Made by a program: the position numbers and the translations under genes | Shown here: one piece after another, positions 33,687 to 43,249 of the stretch | How the letters are laid out: every line of letters begins with the position of its first letter | How positions within the stretch are numbered: the first letter of the stretch is position 1 | The notes under the pieces: model-generated | Databases searched by the model: none | The model's input: only the letters and a program-made list of their open reading frames with translations | Told to the model about the DNA's origin: nothing | Assembly: GCA_017541885.1 (NCBI GenBank) | Contig: JAFXYF010000005.1 | Coordinates: 114,939 to 178,938, forward strand | Origin: Bacilli bacterium | GTDB lineage: Bacteria; Bacillota_I; Bacilli_A; RF39; UBA660 | Length of the DNA stretch: 64,000 bases | Direction: 5' to 3'

Positions 33687-35197
33687 AAAGAATAGTATTA
33701 CAAATCATTAAAAATATTTTATTAGTTATTTTAATACTAGTATTATGTTTATCTTTGTATTCTACAAATTGGGCTATTTCAACTTTTAATTTTATGAATT
33801 TTGATGAGGTGTTATTCCAATTAACAACTCCTATTGCGAGTACTTCTGCAAGTATCTTGAATAGTTTTTTGAGTAATAGTTTATTACTATCAATTATTTC
33901 TACTATTTTAATATTTTCAGTTGTATTTATAATCCTACATTATTTATCTTGTAAGTCATTTGATATTGAATTAACTATAAAGAAAAAGAAATATAATTTT
34001 TCTGTTAGAGGAAAAACATTAAAAAGATGTTTAGGTGTATTTACATTTATTATTACTATTGGAGTTTTATATTATTGTTTAGATAAGATGTTATTTATTG
34101 ACTTTGTTAAAGCTCAAGCTGATGACTCTATGTTTATAGAAGAACATTATATAGATCCTAATAGTGTTTCTATTACTTTTCCTGAACAAAAGAGAAATCT
34201 AATTTATATTTATGCAGAGTCATTTGAAAGTACTTTTTTCTCTACTGAATTAGGTGGAGGAAGTGATAATTATTATATTGCTCCTTTATATGATATTACT
34301 GCGAATAATGTGTCTTTTTCTGATACTGAATTATTTGGAGGAGCTATACCTGTAACTGGTACTTCTTGGACTAGTGGAGCAATGGTTGCTCATACATCTG
34401 GACTTCCTTTAAAGAATTCTTTAGATAATATTAATGGAATGAGTTCTATGTTATCTGGAGCGACTGCTTTAGGTAATATTATGGAAGATAATGGCTATAA
34501 GCAAATGTTAATGATTGGTTCTGATAAGACTTTTGGTAATAGAGGAGCTTATTTTGAGAATCATGGTAACTATGAAGTGTATGATTACTACACAGCAATT
34601 AAGAAAAAGAAAATAGATAAAGATTACTATGAATGGTGGGGTTTTGAAGATTCAAAACTATTTGAATATGCTAAAGAAGAAATTACTAATATGGCAAATA
34701 GTGGAGAACCATTTAACTTTACTATGTTAACTGCTAATACTCATACTGAAGATGGATACTTAGAATCTACTTGTCCTAAAGCATTTGGATATCAATATGG
34801 AAATGTAATATATTGTAGTGCATTACAATTATCTGAATTTATTAAATGGATTCAAGAACAAGATTTTTATCCTAATACTACTGTTATATTAGTAGGAGAT
34901 CATGTAAGTATGCAAGAAGGATTATATCCTGAAGGTACTCCTAGAAGAGTATATAATGTATTTATTAATTCAGCAGTACAAGAAGGAAACTTTAAAAATA
35001 GAAAATTTACTACTTTAGATTTCTTCCCAACTACACTTGCTAGTTTAGGAGTAGAAATTGAGGGTAATCGTTTAGGACTTGGAACTAATTTATTTAGTGA
35101 TCAACCTACTTTAATGGAAGAGGTTGGGCAAGATACTATGATTGGTGAACTTGCTAAATATAGTACATTCTATATGAAGAATTTCTATTATTCATAA
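33683..35197 (+). CDS. LTA synthase/phosphoglycerol transferase-like sulfatase-fold enzyme
   Basis: A 504-residue membrane enzyme of the alkaline-phosphatase superfamily. About four hydrophobic segments occupy the first 150 residues. The extracellular catalytic domain has a metal-binding start LIYIYAESFEST, a putative nucleophile Thr in TGTSWTSGAM, a substrate region LTANTHTEDGYLES, and the metal site VILVGDHVSM. It is shorter than classical LtaS (about 640 residues) and the TGTSWTS block is closer to MdoB/OpgB-type phosphoglycerol transferases. It probably adds glycerol-phosphate units to a lipid or glycan. Confidence 0.82.
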   Translation: MKRIVLQIIKNILLVILILVLCLSLYSTNWAISTFNFMNFDEVLFQLTTPIASTSASILNSFLSNSLLLSIISTILIFSVVFIILHYLSCKSFDIELTIKKKKYNFSVRGKTLKRCLGVFTFIITIGVLYYCLDKMLFIDFVKAQADDSMFIEEHYIDPNSVSITFPEQKRNLIYIYAESFESTFFSTELGGGSDNYYIAPLYDITANNVSFSDTELFGGAIPVTGTSWTSGAMVAHTSGLPLKNSLDNINGMSSMLSGATALGNIMEDNGYKQMLMIGSDKTFGNRGAYFENHGNYEVYDYYTAIKKKKIDKDYYEWWGFEDSKLFEYAKEEITNMANSGEPFNFTMLTANTHTEDGYLESTCPKAFGYQYGNVIYCSALQLSEFIKWIQEQDFYPNTTVILVGDHVSMQEGLYPEGTPRRVYNVFINSAVQEGNFKNRKFTTLDFFPTTLASLGVEIEGNRLGLGTNLFSDQPTLMEEVGQDTMIGELAKYSTFYMKNFYYS

Positions 35198-35220
35198 AAA
35201 ACTCAGAAATGAGTTTTTTT
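35196..35220 (+). terminator. Terminator after the phosphoglycerol transferase-like gene
   Basis: AAAACTCA (35198-35205) pairs with TGAGTTTT (35210-35217) around GAAA, with T residues. Confidence 0.92.
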
Positions 35221-35280
35221 CTTGTATTGAAAAAATGTACAAAATATGTTAAATTATAAGAGCTTTAAGGAGTTGGTATT

Positions 35281-36693
35281 ATGCATTTACCTGATTATAA
35301 AGAAGCGAGATCTAGAGATAAGAGAACTTATAATAGAATTAATTTTACTTTAGATAAAAATATTGAAAAGAAATATGTTGGTAAAAAGTATCATGTTAAG
35401 ACTTATGGATGTCAAATGAATGAACATGATAGTGAAAATATTTGTGCTATGTTAGAGGCTTTAGGTTTTACTAAAACAGATGATTATTTAGATGCTGATT
35501 TAGTTATACTTAATACTTGTAGTATTCGTGAAAATGCTCATAATAAGGCATTTGGTATGCTTGGTAGATTAAAGCATCTTAAAAACGAAAAAAAGGACCT
35601 TTTAATTGGTCTTTGTGGATGTATGGCACAAGAGAGAAGTGTAGTAGATGAAATTCTAAAAGATTACAAGTTTGTTAATTTTGTATTTGGTACTCATAAC
35701 TTATATGAATTACCTAAAATAATAGATAAAGCTGTAGAAGAGAATAAACAACAAATAGAAGTATATTCTAGAGAAGGAGATTTAGTTGAAGGATTACCTG
35801 TAATTAGATCTAATTCTTATAAAGCTTATGTAAATATTATTTATGGTTGTGATAAGTTCTGTACTTACTGTATTGTTCCTTATACTAGAGGAAGAGAAAG
35901 AAGTAGAAAGAAAGAAGATATACTAGAAGAAGTTAATGAACTAGTAAAAGATGGTTATAAAGAGGTAACATTACTTGGACAAAATGTAAATGCTTATGGT
36001 AAAGACTTATATGAAGATTATAATATGGGAGATTTACTAGAAGATATTGCAAAACTTGATATTCCTAGAGTTAGATTTATGACAAGCCATCCTTGGGATT
36101 TTACAGATAAAATGATAGAAGTAATTGGAAAATATCCTAATATTATGCCTTCAGTACATTTACCTGTACAAAGTGGATCTAGTAAAATATTAAAACTAAT
36201 GGGTAGAAGATATACTAGAGAATCTTATTTGGAATTATTCCATAAGATTAAAGATACTGTACCTGGAGTTACTATTTCTACTGATATTATTGTAGGATTT
36301 CCTGGAGAGACTGAAGAAGATTTTCTTGAGACAATGTCTTTAGTAGAAGAGTGTAGATTTGATAATGCATTTACATTTATCTTTTCAGAAAGAGAAGGTA
36401 CTCCTGCATGTAAATTAGAAGATAATACTTCTTTAAAAGAAAAAGAAGAAAGATTACAAAGATTAAATGAAGTAGTTAATAGTATTTTCTTAGAGAAGAA
36501 TAAAGCTCTTGTAGGAAAGACATTAAAAGTATTAGTAGAAGGTACAAGTGAAAAGAAAGATATGTACTTTGGATATAGTGAAACTAATAAATTAATTAAT
36601 TTTACAAGCGATAAAGATATTCTTTGTGGAGATATTGTTGATGTAGAGATTACTGATGCAAAAACTTGGAGTTTAGATGGAAAACGTATATAA
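35281..36693 (+). CDS. miaB: MiaB, tRNA methylthiotransferase
   Basis: A 470-residue radical-SAM enzyme that adds a methylthio group to i6A37 of tRNA. The N-terminal UPF0004 domain carries GCQMNEHDSE, LNTCSIRENA and GLCGCMAQE cysteines for the auxiliary cluster. The radical-SAM motif is GCDKFCTYCIVPYTRG. A TRAM domain closes the protein (about 400-470, KTLKVLVEGTSEKKDMYFG). The N-terminal LPDYKEARSRDKR extension is typical of Bacilli MiaB. It overlaps ymcA by 17 bases, the conserved B. subtilis order. Confidence 0.96.
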   Translation: MHLPDYKEARSRDKRTYNRINFTLDKNIEKKYVGKKYHVKTYGCQMNEHDSENICAMLEALGFTKTDDYLDADLVILNTCSIRENAHNKAFGMLGRLKHLKNEKKDLLIGLCGCMAQERSVVDEILKDYKFVNFVFGTHNLYELPKIIDKAVEENKQQIEVYSREGDLVEGLPVIRSNSYKAYVNIIYGCDKFCTYCIVPYTRGRERSRKKEDILEEVNELVKDGYKEVTLLGQNVNAYGKDLYEDYNMGDLLEDIAKLDIPRVRFMTSHPWDFTDKMIEVIGKYPNIMPSVHLPVQSGSSKILKLMGRRYTRESYLELFHKIKDTVPGVTISTDIIVGFPGETEEDFLETMSLVEECRFDNAFTFIFSEREGTPACKLEDNTSLKEKEERLQRLNEVVNSIFLEKNKALVGKTLKVLVEGTSEKKDMYFGYSETNKLINFTSDKDILCGDIVDVEITDAKTWSLDGKRI

Positions 36694-37003
36694 GGCATTA
36701 GATGATGTTATTAATGTAATAGTTAATTCAGAAGACTATAAAAAATGTATTACTTATAAAGAACAAATGAATGAGAATATAGAATTAGTAGAATTAATTA
36801 ATAAAGTTAAAGAATTACAAAAAAAATATATCCGTAGTGGATATGATAAAGAAATAAAAAAAGAATTAGATAGTGTAGAAGAAGAACTTAATAGTATTCC
36901 TATTTATAGTGAATATAATTCTTCTTTAATTAAAGTAAATGAAATGATTGATTATGTAAAAGAGTCATTTAATGATTACTTTAATAAATTACTAAATATA
37001 TAA
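36677..37003 (+). CDS. ymcA: YlbF/YmcA family protein
   Basis: A 108-residue all-helical protein of the YlbF/YmcA (Com_YlbF) family. Blocks are INVIVNSEDYKKCITYKEQM, ELVELINKVKELQKKYI and a C-terminal helical VNEMIDYVKESFNDYF. In B. subtilis YmcA works with YlbF and YaaT in a complex that affects RNase Y processing, biofilm, competence and sporulation. The position directly after miaB is the conserved one, which supports YmcA over YlbF. It starts inside miaB. Confidence 0.85.
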   Translation: MENVYKALDDVINVIVNSEDYKKCITYKEQMNENIELVELINKVKELQKKYIRSGYDKEIKKELDSVEEELNSIPIYSEYNSSLIKVNEMIDYVKESFNDYFNKLLNI

Positions 37004-37035
37004 AAAAGAACTAGATTACTTCTAGTTCTTTTATT
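37002..37035. terminator. Bidirectional terminator
   Basis: AAAAGAACTAGA (37004-37015) pairs with TCTAGTTCTTTT (37021-37032). It lies between ymcA and the convergent phospholipase-C-like gene. Confidence 0.93.
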
Positions 37036-37640
37036 AATTTTTCAACTGTTTCATTAATAAACTTTTTCATTTGAGTAATATCTAATAAATAAGTTTTTTC
37101 TTCTCTTGAATTTTGAATTATAATACTCATTTTATTAATTAATATATCTAGTTTATCTGCAGGTATTTCATCTATTGTAGTTTCTGGTACTTTAAATTCT
37201 TCATAGAATAAAGATAAGTCTAAATCATATGCTTCAATTATTTTTATATTTAAGTTTGTATAATCTGAATACATTAATTCTTTTACTTCTTCTTTATTAG
37301 TAGCAATTACTGTACCATCTAATAATCTAATAGAGTTTTCATAAGTTATTTGATTTAAATAACTTTCAATCCATTCTTTATCAGTAAATAGGTGAATATA
37401 ATAACCTAAATCATATGCATTATTTCTAAAGTTAGGATATTTAAACTCAAATAGTTTAAGATTTGGAACATCTACTTTATAACTATTTTTAGCAAAGTGA
37501 GAATCTTCTCTAGATATACCTATTTGTTTTGCTAAATCTGGAGCAATTGATCCTAAGTAATAATCATATTGATTAGATACTCTATTTGTTCTTCTTTCAA
37601 ATTCCTTTGCGACTGCAAGGTGAATAAGTGCTGATGCCAT
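37011..37640 (-). CDS. Zinc-dependent phospholipase C-like protein
   Basis: A 209-residue protein resembling the bacterial zinc-dependent phospholipase C/DUF-type family: an N-terminal SALIHLAVAKEF, YLGSIAPDLAKQ, then EDSHFAK, and GYYIHLFTDKEW. His and Asp residues in these blocks (H8, D near 34, H near 48, H near 85) would be metal ligands. No signal peptide is present. The start at 37640 is chosen because AGGAGG lies 7 bases upstream; the ATG at 37646 is too close. The substrate is unknown. Confidence 0.7.
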   Translation of the reverse strand: MASALIHLAVAKEFERRTNRVSNQYDYYLGSIAPDLAKQIGISREDSHFAKNSYKVDVPNLKLFEFKYPNFRNNAYDLGYYIHLFTDKEWIESYLNQITYENSIRLLDGTVIATNKEEVKELMYSDYTNLNIKIIEAYDLDLSLFYEEFKVPETTIDEIPADKLDILINKMSIIIQNSREEKTYLLDITQMKKFINETVEKLIKELEVI

Positions 37641-37680
37641 AAGCATACCTCCTTACTATAAAATAATTATATCATAAAGT

Positions 37681-38331
37681 TTACCATCTTTTTCCAGAAT
37701 AATAATGATAATTGCCTAAATTTTTGTAATCCTGTAAATCTTGTTGTCTACTTTCATTTGCTTCTCTATTATATTCTTCTAATTCTTGTTTTATTTTTTC
37801 TTCTTCTTCGTTTTCTTTATCATCTTTATCTTTAGGTTTTGTTTCTTCTTGTCTTGCTTTTTGCTTATCCATTTGTGTTTCTATATCTCCGTCCATATCT
37901 TCTGCATCATCACTATCTCCAGAACCATCTTCATTAGCACAGTTATCAATATATAGTTCTTCTCTTGCACGATTTAATTCATATAGTATTTCTTCTGGAG
38001 TAGCGTTTTCATCTATCATTTCTAATATAGTTACAGCTTTATTAATTCTAATATCACATCTTCTTGATTGTGGCGGTCTTTTCTTTAATGCTTCATCATA
38101 TAAATCTAATGCTTTATCATAATCTTTTTCTTTAAAGGCAATATTTCCTTCGTTGTAGTAAACAATATATTTTTCTTGAAAGTTTACTTTCTTTAAATAC
38201 TTTATAATTTTATGATTATATTTTTCATTATTATAATCATTTATTAATATTTCATTAGATATATAAACTCTTGTGAAATGAATTAATAAAATTACTAATG
38301 GGATAAGACATAGTACTAATAGTTTTCTCAA
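37681..38331 (-). CDS. BatC-like TPR protein
   Basis: A 216-residue protein starting at TTG (38331), 8 bases after AGGAGG and overlapping the previous stop. One N-terminal membrane segment (about 3-20) is followed by a TPR-like pair (KYIVYYNEGNIAFKEKDYDK, ALDLYDEALKK) and a long Asp/Glu/Lys-rich tail (about 125-200). It is the last gene of the moxR operon, the position of BatC in the aerotolerance-type operons of other phyla. Confidence 0.7.
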   Translation of the reverse strand: MRKLLVLCLIPLVILLIHFTRVYISNEILINDYNNEKYNHKIIKYLKKVNFQEKYIVYYNEGNIAFKEKDYDKALDLYDEALKKRPPQSRRCDIRINKAVTILEMIDENATPEEILYELNRAREELYIDNCANEDGSGDSDDAEDMDGDIETQMDKQKARQEETKPKDKDDKENEEEEKIKQELEEYNREANESRQQDLQDYKNLGNYHYYSGKRW

Positions 38332-39281
38332 ATTGTATCCCTCCTAACTCTTTTAAAATCTATTACGATAAGTAATAGGAGAGGTATTGCGAAGATGTAG
38401 TAAATATCATCAAAACAATCTTTTGTAGTAGATGACATTTTACTAGACATATTATTCTTTACTTTAGTTAAAACTTTATTTAATTCATCTTTATTTGTCA
38501 TATGAATATATGGTAAATTTAGATCTTTTGCAATTCTTTTAAGATTCGATTCATCTATTTTAGAAATTGCTTCATAAGAAGGATAATTTGAGAAGTCTTC
38601 AACATATTCTTCTTCAGGTTCTCCTTCTAATGGGAAGGAGTTTCTATATTTCATTTTTCCTCCTTCAGATGTACCATAACCTAAAACTGCTCCATAATTA
38701 ATATATTTTTTTAAAGAAGAATAACTCTTTAATTTAGATTCATCAGTTATTTCTCCATCACTTATATAGAAAATAACTCTTATTTTATCTCTATCATTAT
38801 CATATGATTTTTTTAGAATCTTTTTTAAATCTTCAATTGGTTTATTAAGAGATGTACCTCTAGCATATAATTCATCTATTGGTTCTATGACATCTAATGC
38901 TTCTGATGCCATTAGAGAATCTCTAGTTAGAGGAATTATTACTTTAGTATCATTATCAAATGTTATTAAAGAGAATTTTGCACCATTTAAATCTTTAATA
39001 ATTTCTTTAGAATCTTTTTTAACTCCGTCTAATCTTTTATTATTGCCTTCGTAATCTTCGGCATTCATACTTATTGTTTTATCTATAACAAATATTACAT
39101 CTACATTATTTTCTAGTGTTTTTATTTTACCATTTGGTATCATTATTCTTTCATTTATCATAAACAAAAGAATTATCATAAAGACATAAGTTATTTTTTT
39201 AGTTTTTAATATTACTAAAACAATTAATAATATACAGATTATTGCCATAATCCATACTGGTATTATTGGAAATGCTCTCAT
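38328..39281 (-). CDS. BatB-like von Willebrand factor A membrane protein
   Basis: A 317-residue protein with membrane segments near the N-terminus (about 8-45) and at the C-terminus (about 293-308) flanking a VWA domain. The metal-ion site reads FVIDKTISMNAED, so the DxSxS motif has Thr at the middle position (DKTIS). Later ligands sit in GTSLNKPIED and FYISDGEITDE. It overlaps batA-like by 4 bases (ATGA) and the TPR gene by 4. Confidence 0.82.
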   Translation of the reverse strand: MRAFPIIPVWIMAIICILLIVLVILKTKKITYVFMIILLFMINERIMIPNGKIKTLENNVDVIFVIDKTISMNAEDYEGNNKRLDGVKKDSKEIIKDLNGAKFSLITFDNDTKVIIPLTRDSLMASEALDVIEPIDELYARGTSLNKPIEDLKKILKKSYDNDRDKIRVIFYISDGEITDESKLKSYSSLKKYINYGAVLGYGTSEGGKMKYRNSFPLEGEPEEEYVEDFSNYPSYEAISKIDESNLKRIAKDLNLPYIHMTNKDELNKVLTKVKNNMSSKMSSTTKDCFDDIYYIFAIPLLLLIVIDFKRVRRDTI

Positions 39282-40282
39282 TCAACCACCTTCTTCCTAC
39301 AAAGAATAATTGTGGTGATTGAAAGTAATAATAATATTAATGGAATAGTAGGTAAATCTGTTTCTGTTGTTTCTATTCTTGTATCAATTAATGATTTAGA
39401 TGTTTTTTCAATGTTACTTACTATTTTATTTACTGTACTATCTGATTCTTTATAATACTTTCCTCCGGTCAATTCTACAGCATTTTTCATTTCTAATTCT
39501 AATTTATCGTACATTTTAGTTGTACCAATTCCATATACTTTGATGTTTTTATTTTTACTTATTTTTGCGGCATTTTCTAGTGATAGAGTTGGTGTTCCTT
39601 GTAATTCATTATCTGTTGAGAAAATAATTAGTCTTGTACGATCTTCTTCTAAATTAGGAAAACTGAATACACATGAGGCAAGTCCATCTCCAATTAAAGA
39701 ACTTCCTCTTATTTCATTTCCTTCTATTGTTCCACTATAAACATAATTACTAATATAATAATAGTCATCATCAATATTGTAGCTTGAATTATTATTTAAT
39801 TTAATTGATCTTTCTATTTCATCTAATACAGTATTAATATATTCATAATCATCAGTTAGAGGTGATACTAGTACAGATGTAGTATTAAAAATAGAAATAC
39901 CAAATCTTTCACCTTCTAGAGATTTTACTGTTTTCTTTAAATTTTTTATTAGTTTCATGTTTAATTCATCTACTGATGTAGATACATCCATACATAGAAT
40001 AATATCTCTTTTATATTCATTTACATTTCTAGTTTTTACTTCTTGTAATCTAGAACATAAAATAATAGATGATATTATAGCAACTATAAATGAAAAATAT
40101 ATTAATCTTTTATAAAAGTTATATTTTCTAATTAGTTTTTTATAATAATATGTTTCTTTTAGAAACTTTGTATTAGCAATTTTAGAATCTGGATTTTTTT
40201 CTCTTTTTTTCTTTGCATGAAAGAGATAAATTGTTATTAAAATTGGAAAGCTTATGAAAATAATTGGATACTTTATTGCCAT
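39278..40282 (-). CDS. BatA-like von Willebrand factor A membrane protein
   Basis: A 334-residue protein with N-terminal membrane segments (about 5-22 and 58-77), a VWA domain and a final helix near 310-328. The metal site is canonical: ILCMDVSTSVDEL (DVSTS), with further ligands in GSSLIGDGLA and FSTDNELQGTP. It overlaps batB-like by 4 bases and the upstream gene by 10. VWA proteins of MoxR operons are thought to act in metal-dependent assembly or chaperoning in the envelope. Confidence 0.85.
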   Translation of the reverse strand: MAIKYPIIFISFPILITIYLFHAKKKREKNPDSKIANTKFLKETYYYKKLIRKYNFYKRLIYFSFIVAIISSIILCSRLQEVKTRNVNEYKRDIILCMDVSTSVDELNMKLIKNLKKTVKSLEGERFGISIFNTTSVLVSPLTDDYEYINTVLDEIERSIKLNNNSSYNIDDDYYYISNYVYSGTIEGNEIRGSSLIGDGLASCVFSFPNLEEDRTRLIIFSTDNELQGTPTLSLENAAKISKNKNIKVYGIGTTKMYDKLELEMKNAVELTGGKYYKESDSTVNKIVSNIEKTSKSLIDTRIETTETDLPTIPLILLLLSITTIILCRKKVVE

Positions 40283-40731
40283 TTTTCAATCACCTCTCTT
40301 GTATGTTTAAGAGATGTTTCAATTTTAGTAGTTGAGTCTTTGGCAAATTCAGGTACGTAGTATTCTTCTACTAACTTAGTTAATTGATCCATATTTAATG
40401 GTCTTATCTCTTCTAGAGTATAATATTGAACTTTAATATTTGTAGTTTCATATACAAAGTTACGAATAATCATACTTAGTTTTTGGTATGCTTTACGTGT
40501 TGTGATTTTATCTTCATTTAATTCTTTTTCTAATTCATTTAATTTCTTTTTATAATTATTCTTAATTGTTGATTTATAAACTTTTTTAGGTTCAACAATT
40601 ACTGGTTTTTCTTTTTTCTTAGGACTATTTTTAATTATTAGATAAATAATATAACCTATAATTAAAAGAATAATAATTATAAATGCAGGAGAGTAGTGAA
40701 ACATAGGTTGTAGTGCATCTTGTCTATTCAT
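40273..40731 (-). CDS. DUF4381-like membrane protein of the moxR operon
   Basis: A 152-residue protein with an N-terminal membrane segment (about 14-33, FIIIILLIIGYIIYLIIK) followed by a basic linker and a helical cytoplasmic domain (ELEKELNEDKITTRKAYQKL, IIRNFVYETTNIK). Size, layout and place between DUF58 and batA match the DUF4381-type component. It overlaps DUF58 by 8 bases. Confidence 0.65.
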   Translation of the reverse strand: MNRQDALQPMFHYSPAFIIIILLIIGYIIYLIIKNSPKKKEKPVIVEPKKVYKSTIKNNYKKKLNELEKELNEDKITTRKAYQKLSMIIRNFVYETTNIKVQYYTLEEIRPLNMDQLTKLVEEYYVPEFAKDSTTKIETSLKHTREVIEKWQ

Positions 40732-41587
40732 TTTTATGTCCCTCCAATAACTCTATCATTTTTTTATCCATTTCTTCTAAACTACTAATAGAAGTTAAAC
40801 TAATATTAAGTTTATGTATTCTCTTTTTATTATTTTCTATTAATTGTTCTTTAATAAACTTTTCGACATCATTTAGTCTTTTATCTTTAAGAAATACTTT
40901 TGGGATAAATTCTTTTTCTTCAACATCATAGATATTATCACCAAACATGAAATTATCATTTATGTTTATTAAAAATACATCACTAGTAAATTTTAATTTC
41001 TTTAGAGTTTGTGTTTCTATTTTATTAATACCTTCAATGTCAGTAATTATAAATACTATTTTTCTTTTAGGTATTTTATTGACAATATATTTTAATAGTT
41101 CTTCTATATTAGTTTCTTTATTGTACTCATTAGCATGATAATCACAAAGATATTGTTCTAGGTTATAAAGATTGTTTTTAAATGGTTTAAATTCAACTTT
41201 ATTTCCTTGATATATCATTGCGACATAGTCATTACCTTTCATAGCAAGAAAACCTATAGTACCGGCAGTATATAAAGCTAGTTCTTTTTTATTTTCGTGT
41301 TTATCAGTATCAGCATTCATTTTTATACCAGAGTCTACTACTAATAAAACATTATGTTTCTTTTCTGCTACAAATTGTTTTACTAAAATAGATCCACTTC
41401 TTGCGGATGATTTCCAGTCAATATCTTTTATATCATCGTTAATTGTGTATTCTCTTAGATTATCAAAATTCATGATTTTTCCTTTATACATTGATTTATA
41501 AGAACCATCTAATATATTAGCTGCTTTCTTAGTAGAATGTATTTTAAGATTAGCTTTAATTTTATTAATGTAATTTAGCTTAATCAT
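40724..41587 (-). CDS. DUF58 protein
   Basis: A 287-residue cytoplasmic protein. The DUF58 signature is visible as NDDIKDIDWKSSARSG, LVKQFVAEKKHNVLLVVDSG near residues 50-90, within a VWA-like fold. DUF58 proteins are nearly always encoded right after a MoxR ATPase, as here (4-base ATGA overlap). It is thought to link the ATPase to the membrane VWA proteins. Confidence 0.85.
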   Translation of the reverse strand: MIKLNYINKIKANLKIHSTKKAANILDGSYKSMYKGKIMNFDNLREYTINDDIKDIDWKSSARSGSILVKQFVAEKKHNVLLVVDSGIKMNADTDKHENKKELALYTAGTIGFLAMKGNDYVAMIYQGNKVEFKPFKNNLYNLEQYLCDYHANEYNKETNIEELLKYIVNKIPKRKIVFIITDIEGINKIETQTLKKLKFTSDVFLININDNFMFGDNIYDVEEKEFIPKVFLKDKRLNDVEKFIKEQLIENNKKRIHKLNISLTSISSLEEMDKKMIELLEGHKNE

Positions 41588-42570
41588 GGAGTAGGTACAG
41601 CTCCTACTAGTGCATCAATAATTGTTTCTACTGAAACTCCATCGGCAACAGCAGAGAAATTAAGAGATAATCTATGTCTTAAAACACTATATCTTAATTC
41701 TTTAATATCATCAGGTGTTACATAAGTTCTACCTTTCATTAAAGCTAATGCTTTAGAACTTTGCATAAAGGCAATTGATCCTCTAGGAGAAGATCCTAGA
41801 TTAATATATTCTGCTAAGTTCTTATCAATATAATTTTCTGGATGACGTGTTGCGAGTATAATTTGTCCAATGTATGTTTTTATAGAGTCATCTATGTATA
41901 CTTGTTCAGTCATTTTTTGAAGATATTCTAAGTCTTCTAACTTTAATACTGATTTTTTATCATCTAGTTTTTTACTTTCTAATAGTTTTAATATTTCAAC
42001 TTCTTCTTTTACAGTTGGATAATCAATTGTTTCTTTTAGTAAAAAACGATCTAGTTGAGCTTCTGCAAGTACATAAGTACCTTCTTGTTCAATAGGGTTT
42101 TGTGTTGCGATTACAATGAATATTTCAGGTAATTTATATATTTGTCCATCAATTGTAATTTGACGTTCTTGCATTGCTTCTAGAGTTGCACTTTGAGTTT
42201 TAGCACTAGATCTATTTATTTCATCTAATAAAACGAAGTTACCAAAAATTGGTCCAATTTTAGTTTCAAATTTACTTGTTTGATAATTAAATATTTGAGT
42301 ACCAATAATATCACTTGGAAGTAAATCTGGAGTACATTGGATACGAGAAAAAACTCCATCAACTGCTTGAGTTAAAACTTTAGCTGCAGTAGTTTTTGCA
42401 AGCCCTGGAACTGATTCTAATAAAATATGTCCATTTGCCATTAAAGATATTAATAGTGATTTTTCTAGATTCTTTTGTCCTACAATTCTTTCTGCATAGT
42501 AATCATTAAGTGTTTTAATAATATCTAAACATTTATTTAGTTCTTTATCAGAAATATTACTTTGATTCAT
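41584..42570 (-). CDS. MoxR-type AAA+ ATPase
   Basis: A 328-residue AAA+ ATPase of the MoxR/APE2220 group. The Walker A region reads ESVPGLAKT (52-60), Walker B LLDEINRSSAK, and sensor 1 IVIATQNPIEQEGTY; the C-terminal lid includes GSSPRGSIAFMQSSKALAL. It is the first gene of the minus-strand six-gene operon. MoxR proteins act as chaperones for metal insertion or complex assembly together with VWA proteins. AGGAGG precedes the start. Confidence 0.93.
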   Translation of the reverse strand: MNQSNISDKELNKCLDIIKTLNDYYAERIVGQKNLEKSLLISLMANGHILLESVPGLAKTTAAKVLTQAVDGVFSRIQCTPDLLPSDIIGTQIFNYQTSKFETKIGPIFGNFVLLDEINRSSAKTQSATLEAMQERQITIDGQIYKLPEIFIVIATQNPIEQEGTYVLAEAQLDRFLLKETIDYPTVKEEVEILKLLESKKLDDKKSVLKLEDLEYLQKMTEQVYIDDSIKTYIGQIILATRHPENYIDKNLAEYINLGSSPRGSIAFMQSSKALALMKGRTYVTPDDIKELRYSVLRHRLSLNFSAVADGVSVETIIDALVGAVPTP

Positions 42571-42639
42571 TTTATATCCTCCTTATATTTCATCATATTT
42601 TATTTTAAATTATATTTGTTTATTTCACAAGCAACTCTA

Positions 42640-42669
42640 GTTTATTTTTCTCAATACTTGCATAGAATA
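42640..42669 (+). promoter_or_regulatory. Sporulation-type (sigma-E/sigma-K-like) promoter for cotE
   Basis: CATAGAATA (42661-42669) fits CATAnnnTA and is one base from the sigma-E -10 CATACAAT. A weak GTTTATT (42640-42646) lies 14 bases upstream. The same 9-base -10 element precedes the YjcZ-like ORF at 8942. Confidence 0.45.
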
Positions 42670-42683
42670 AAGTGGAGGTTAAT

Positions 42684-43208
42684 ATGACAAATTATAAAGA
42701 AATTGTGACTAAAGCTGTTTTATCTAAAGGAAAGAGATTATTTACTACAACAAATTCTATTTCTGTAGAGAATCCTTCGACTATTTTAGGTTGCTGGGTT
42801 ATTAATCATGAGTTTAATGGTGTAAGGGATAAAGATAAAATAATCATTGATGGAAGTTATGATGTTAATATTTGGTATTCATATGATAATGATACTAAGA
42901 CTAATGTAGTTAAACAAACTGATCATTATCATGAAATAATTCATATGAGAGAACATGAAAGTGATACAGATGAAGAGGTTATTGTTCGTAGTTTAAAACA
43001 ACCAAGCTGTACTAAAACAGACTTATCTAATAATGTAATAACTTATACAATTGAAAAGGAGTTAGGTATAGAACTTGTTGGAGATGTTAAAGTTAAAGTA
43101 GAAGCTAATATGGAAGAAGATCCTTGGGATGACATTGTAGAAGATAAAGATGTAGAAGATATAAAAAATGTAAATGAAGATTTTATTAAAGATGATACGG
43201 TTATTTAA
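42684..43208 (+). CDS. cotE: CotE family outer spore coat morphogenetic protein
   Basis: A 174-residue CotE homologue. The N-terminal YKEIVTKAVLSKGKRLF, then NPSTILGCWVINHEF, then GSYDVNIWYSYDNDTKT closely follow B. subtilis CotE, which organises the outer coat. The C-terminus is acidic (DPWDDIVED and EDFIKDDTVI), as in CotE. The start at 42684 follows GGAGG. It is a single gene between the moxR operon and rpsP, and not next to mutSL as in B. subtilis. Together with spoVS and the coat-like genes it argues that the organism forms, or recently formed, spores. Confidence 0.92.
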   Translation: MTNYKEIVTKAVLSKGKRLFTTTNSISVENPSTILGCWVINHEFNGVRDKDKIIIDGSYDVNIWYSYDNDTKTNVVKQTDHYHEIIHMREHESDTDEEVIVRSLKQPSCTKTDLSNNVITYTIEKELGIELVGDVKVKVEANMEEDPWDDIVEDKDVEDIKNVNEDFIKDDTVI

Positions 43209-43209
43209 T

Positions 43210-43249
43210 AAAAGAGATGTTAACAAAAAATAGTTGACATCTCTTTTTA
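43210..43249 (+). terminator. Terminator after cotE, overlapping the rpsP promoter
   Basis: AAAAGAGATGT (43210-43220) pairs with ACATCTCTTTT (43237-43247). The 3' arm of the stem includes the -35 of the rpsP promoter. Confidence 0.85.
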
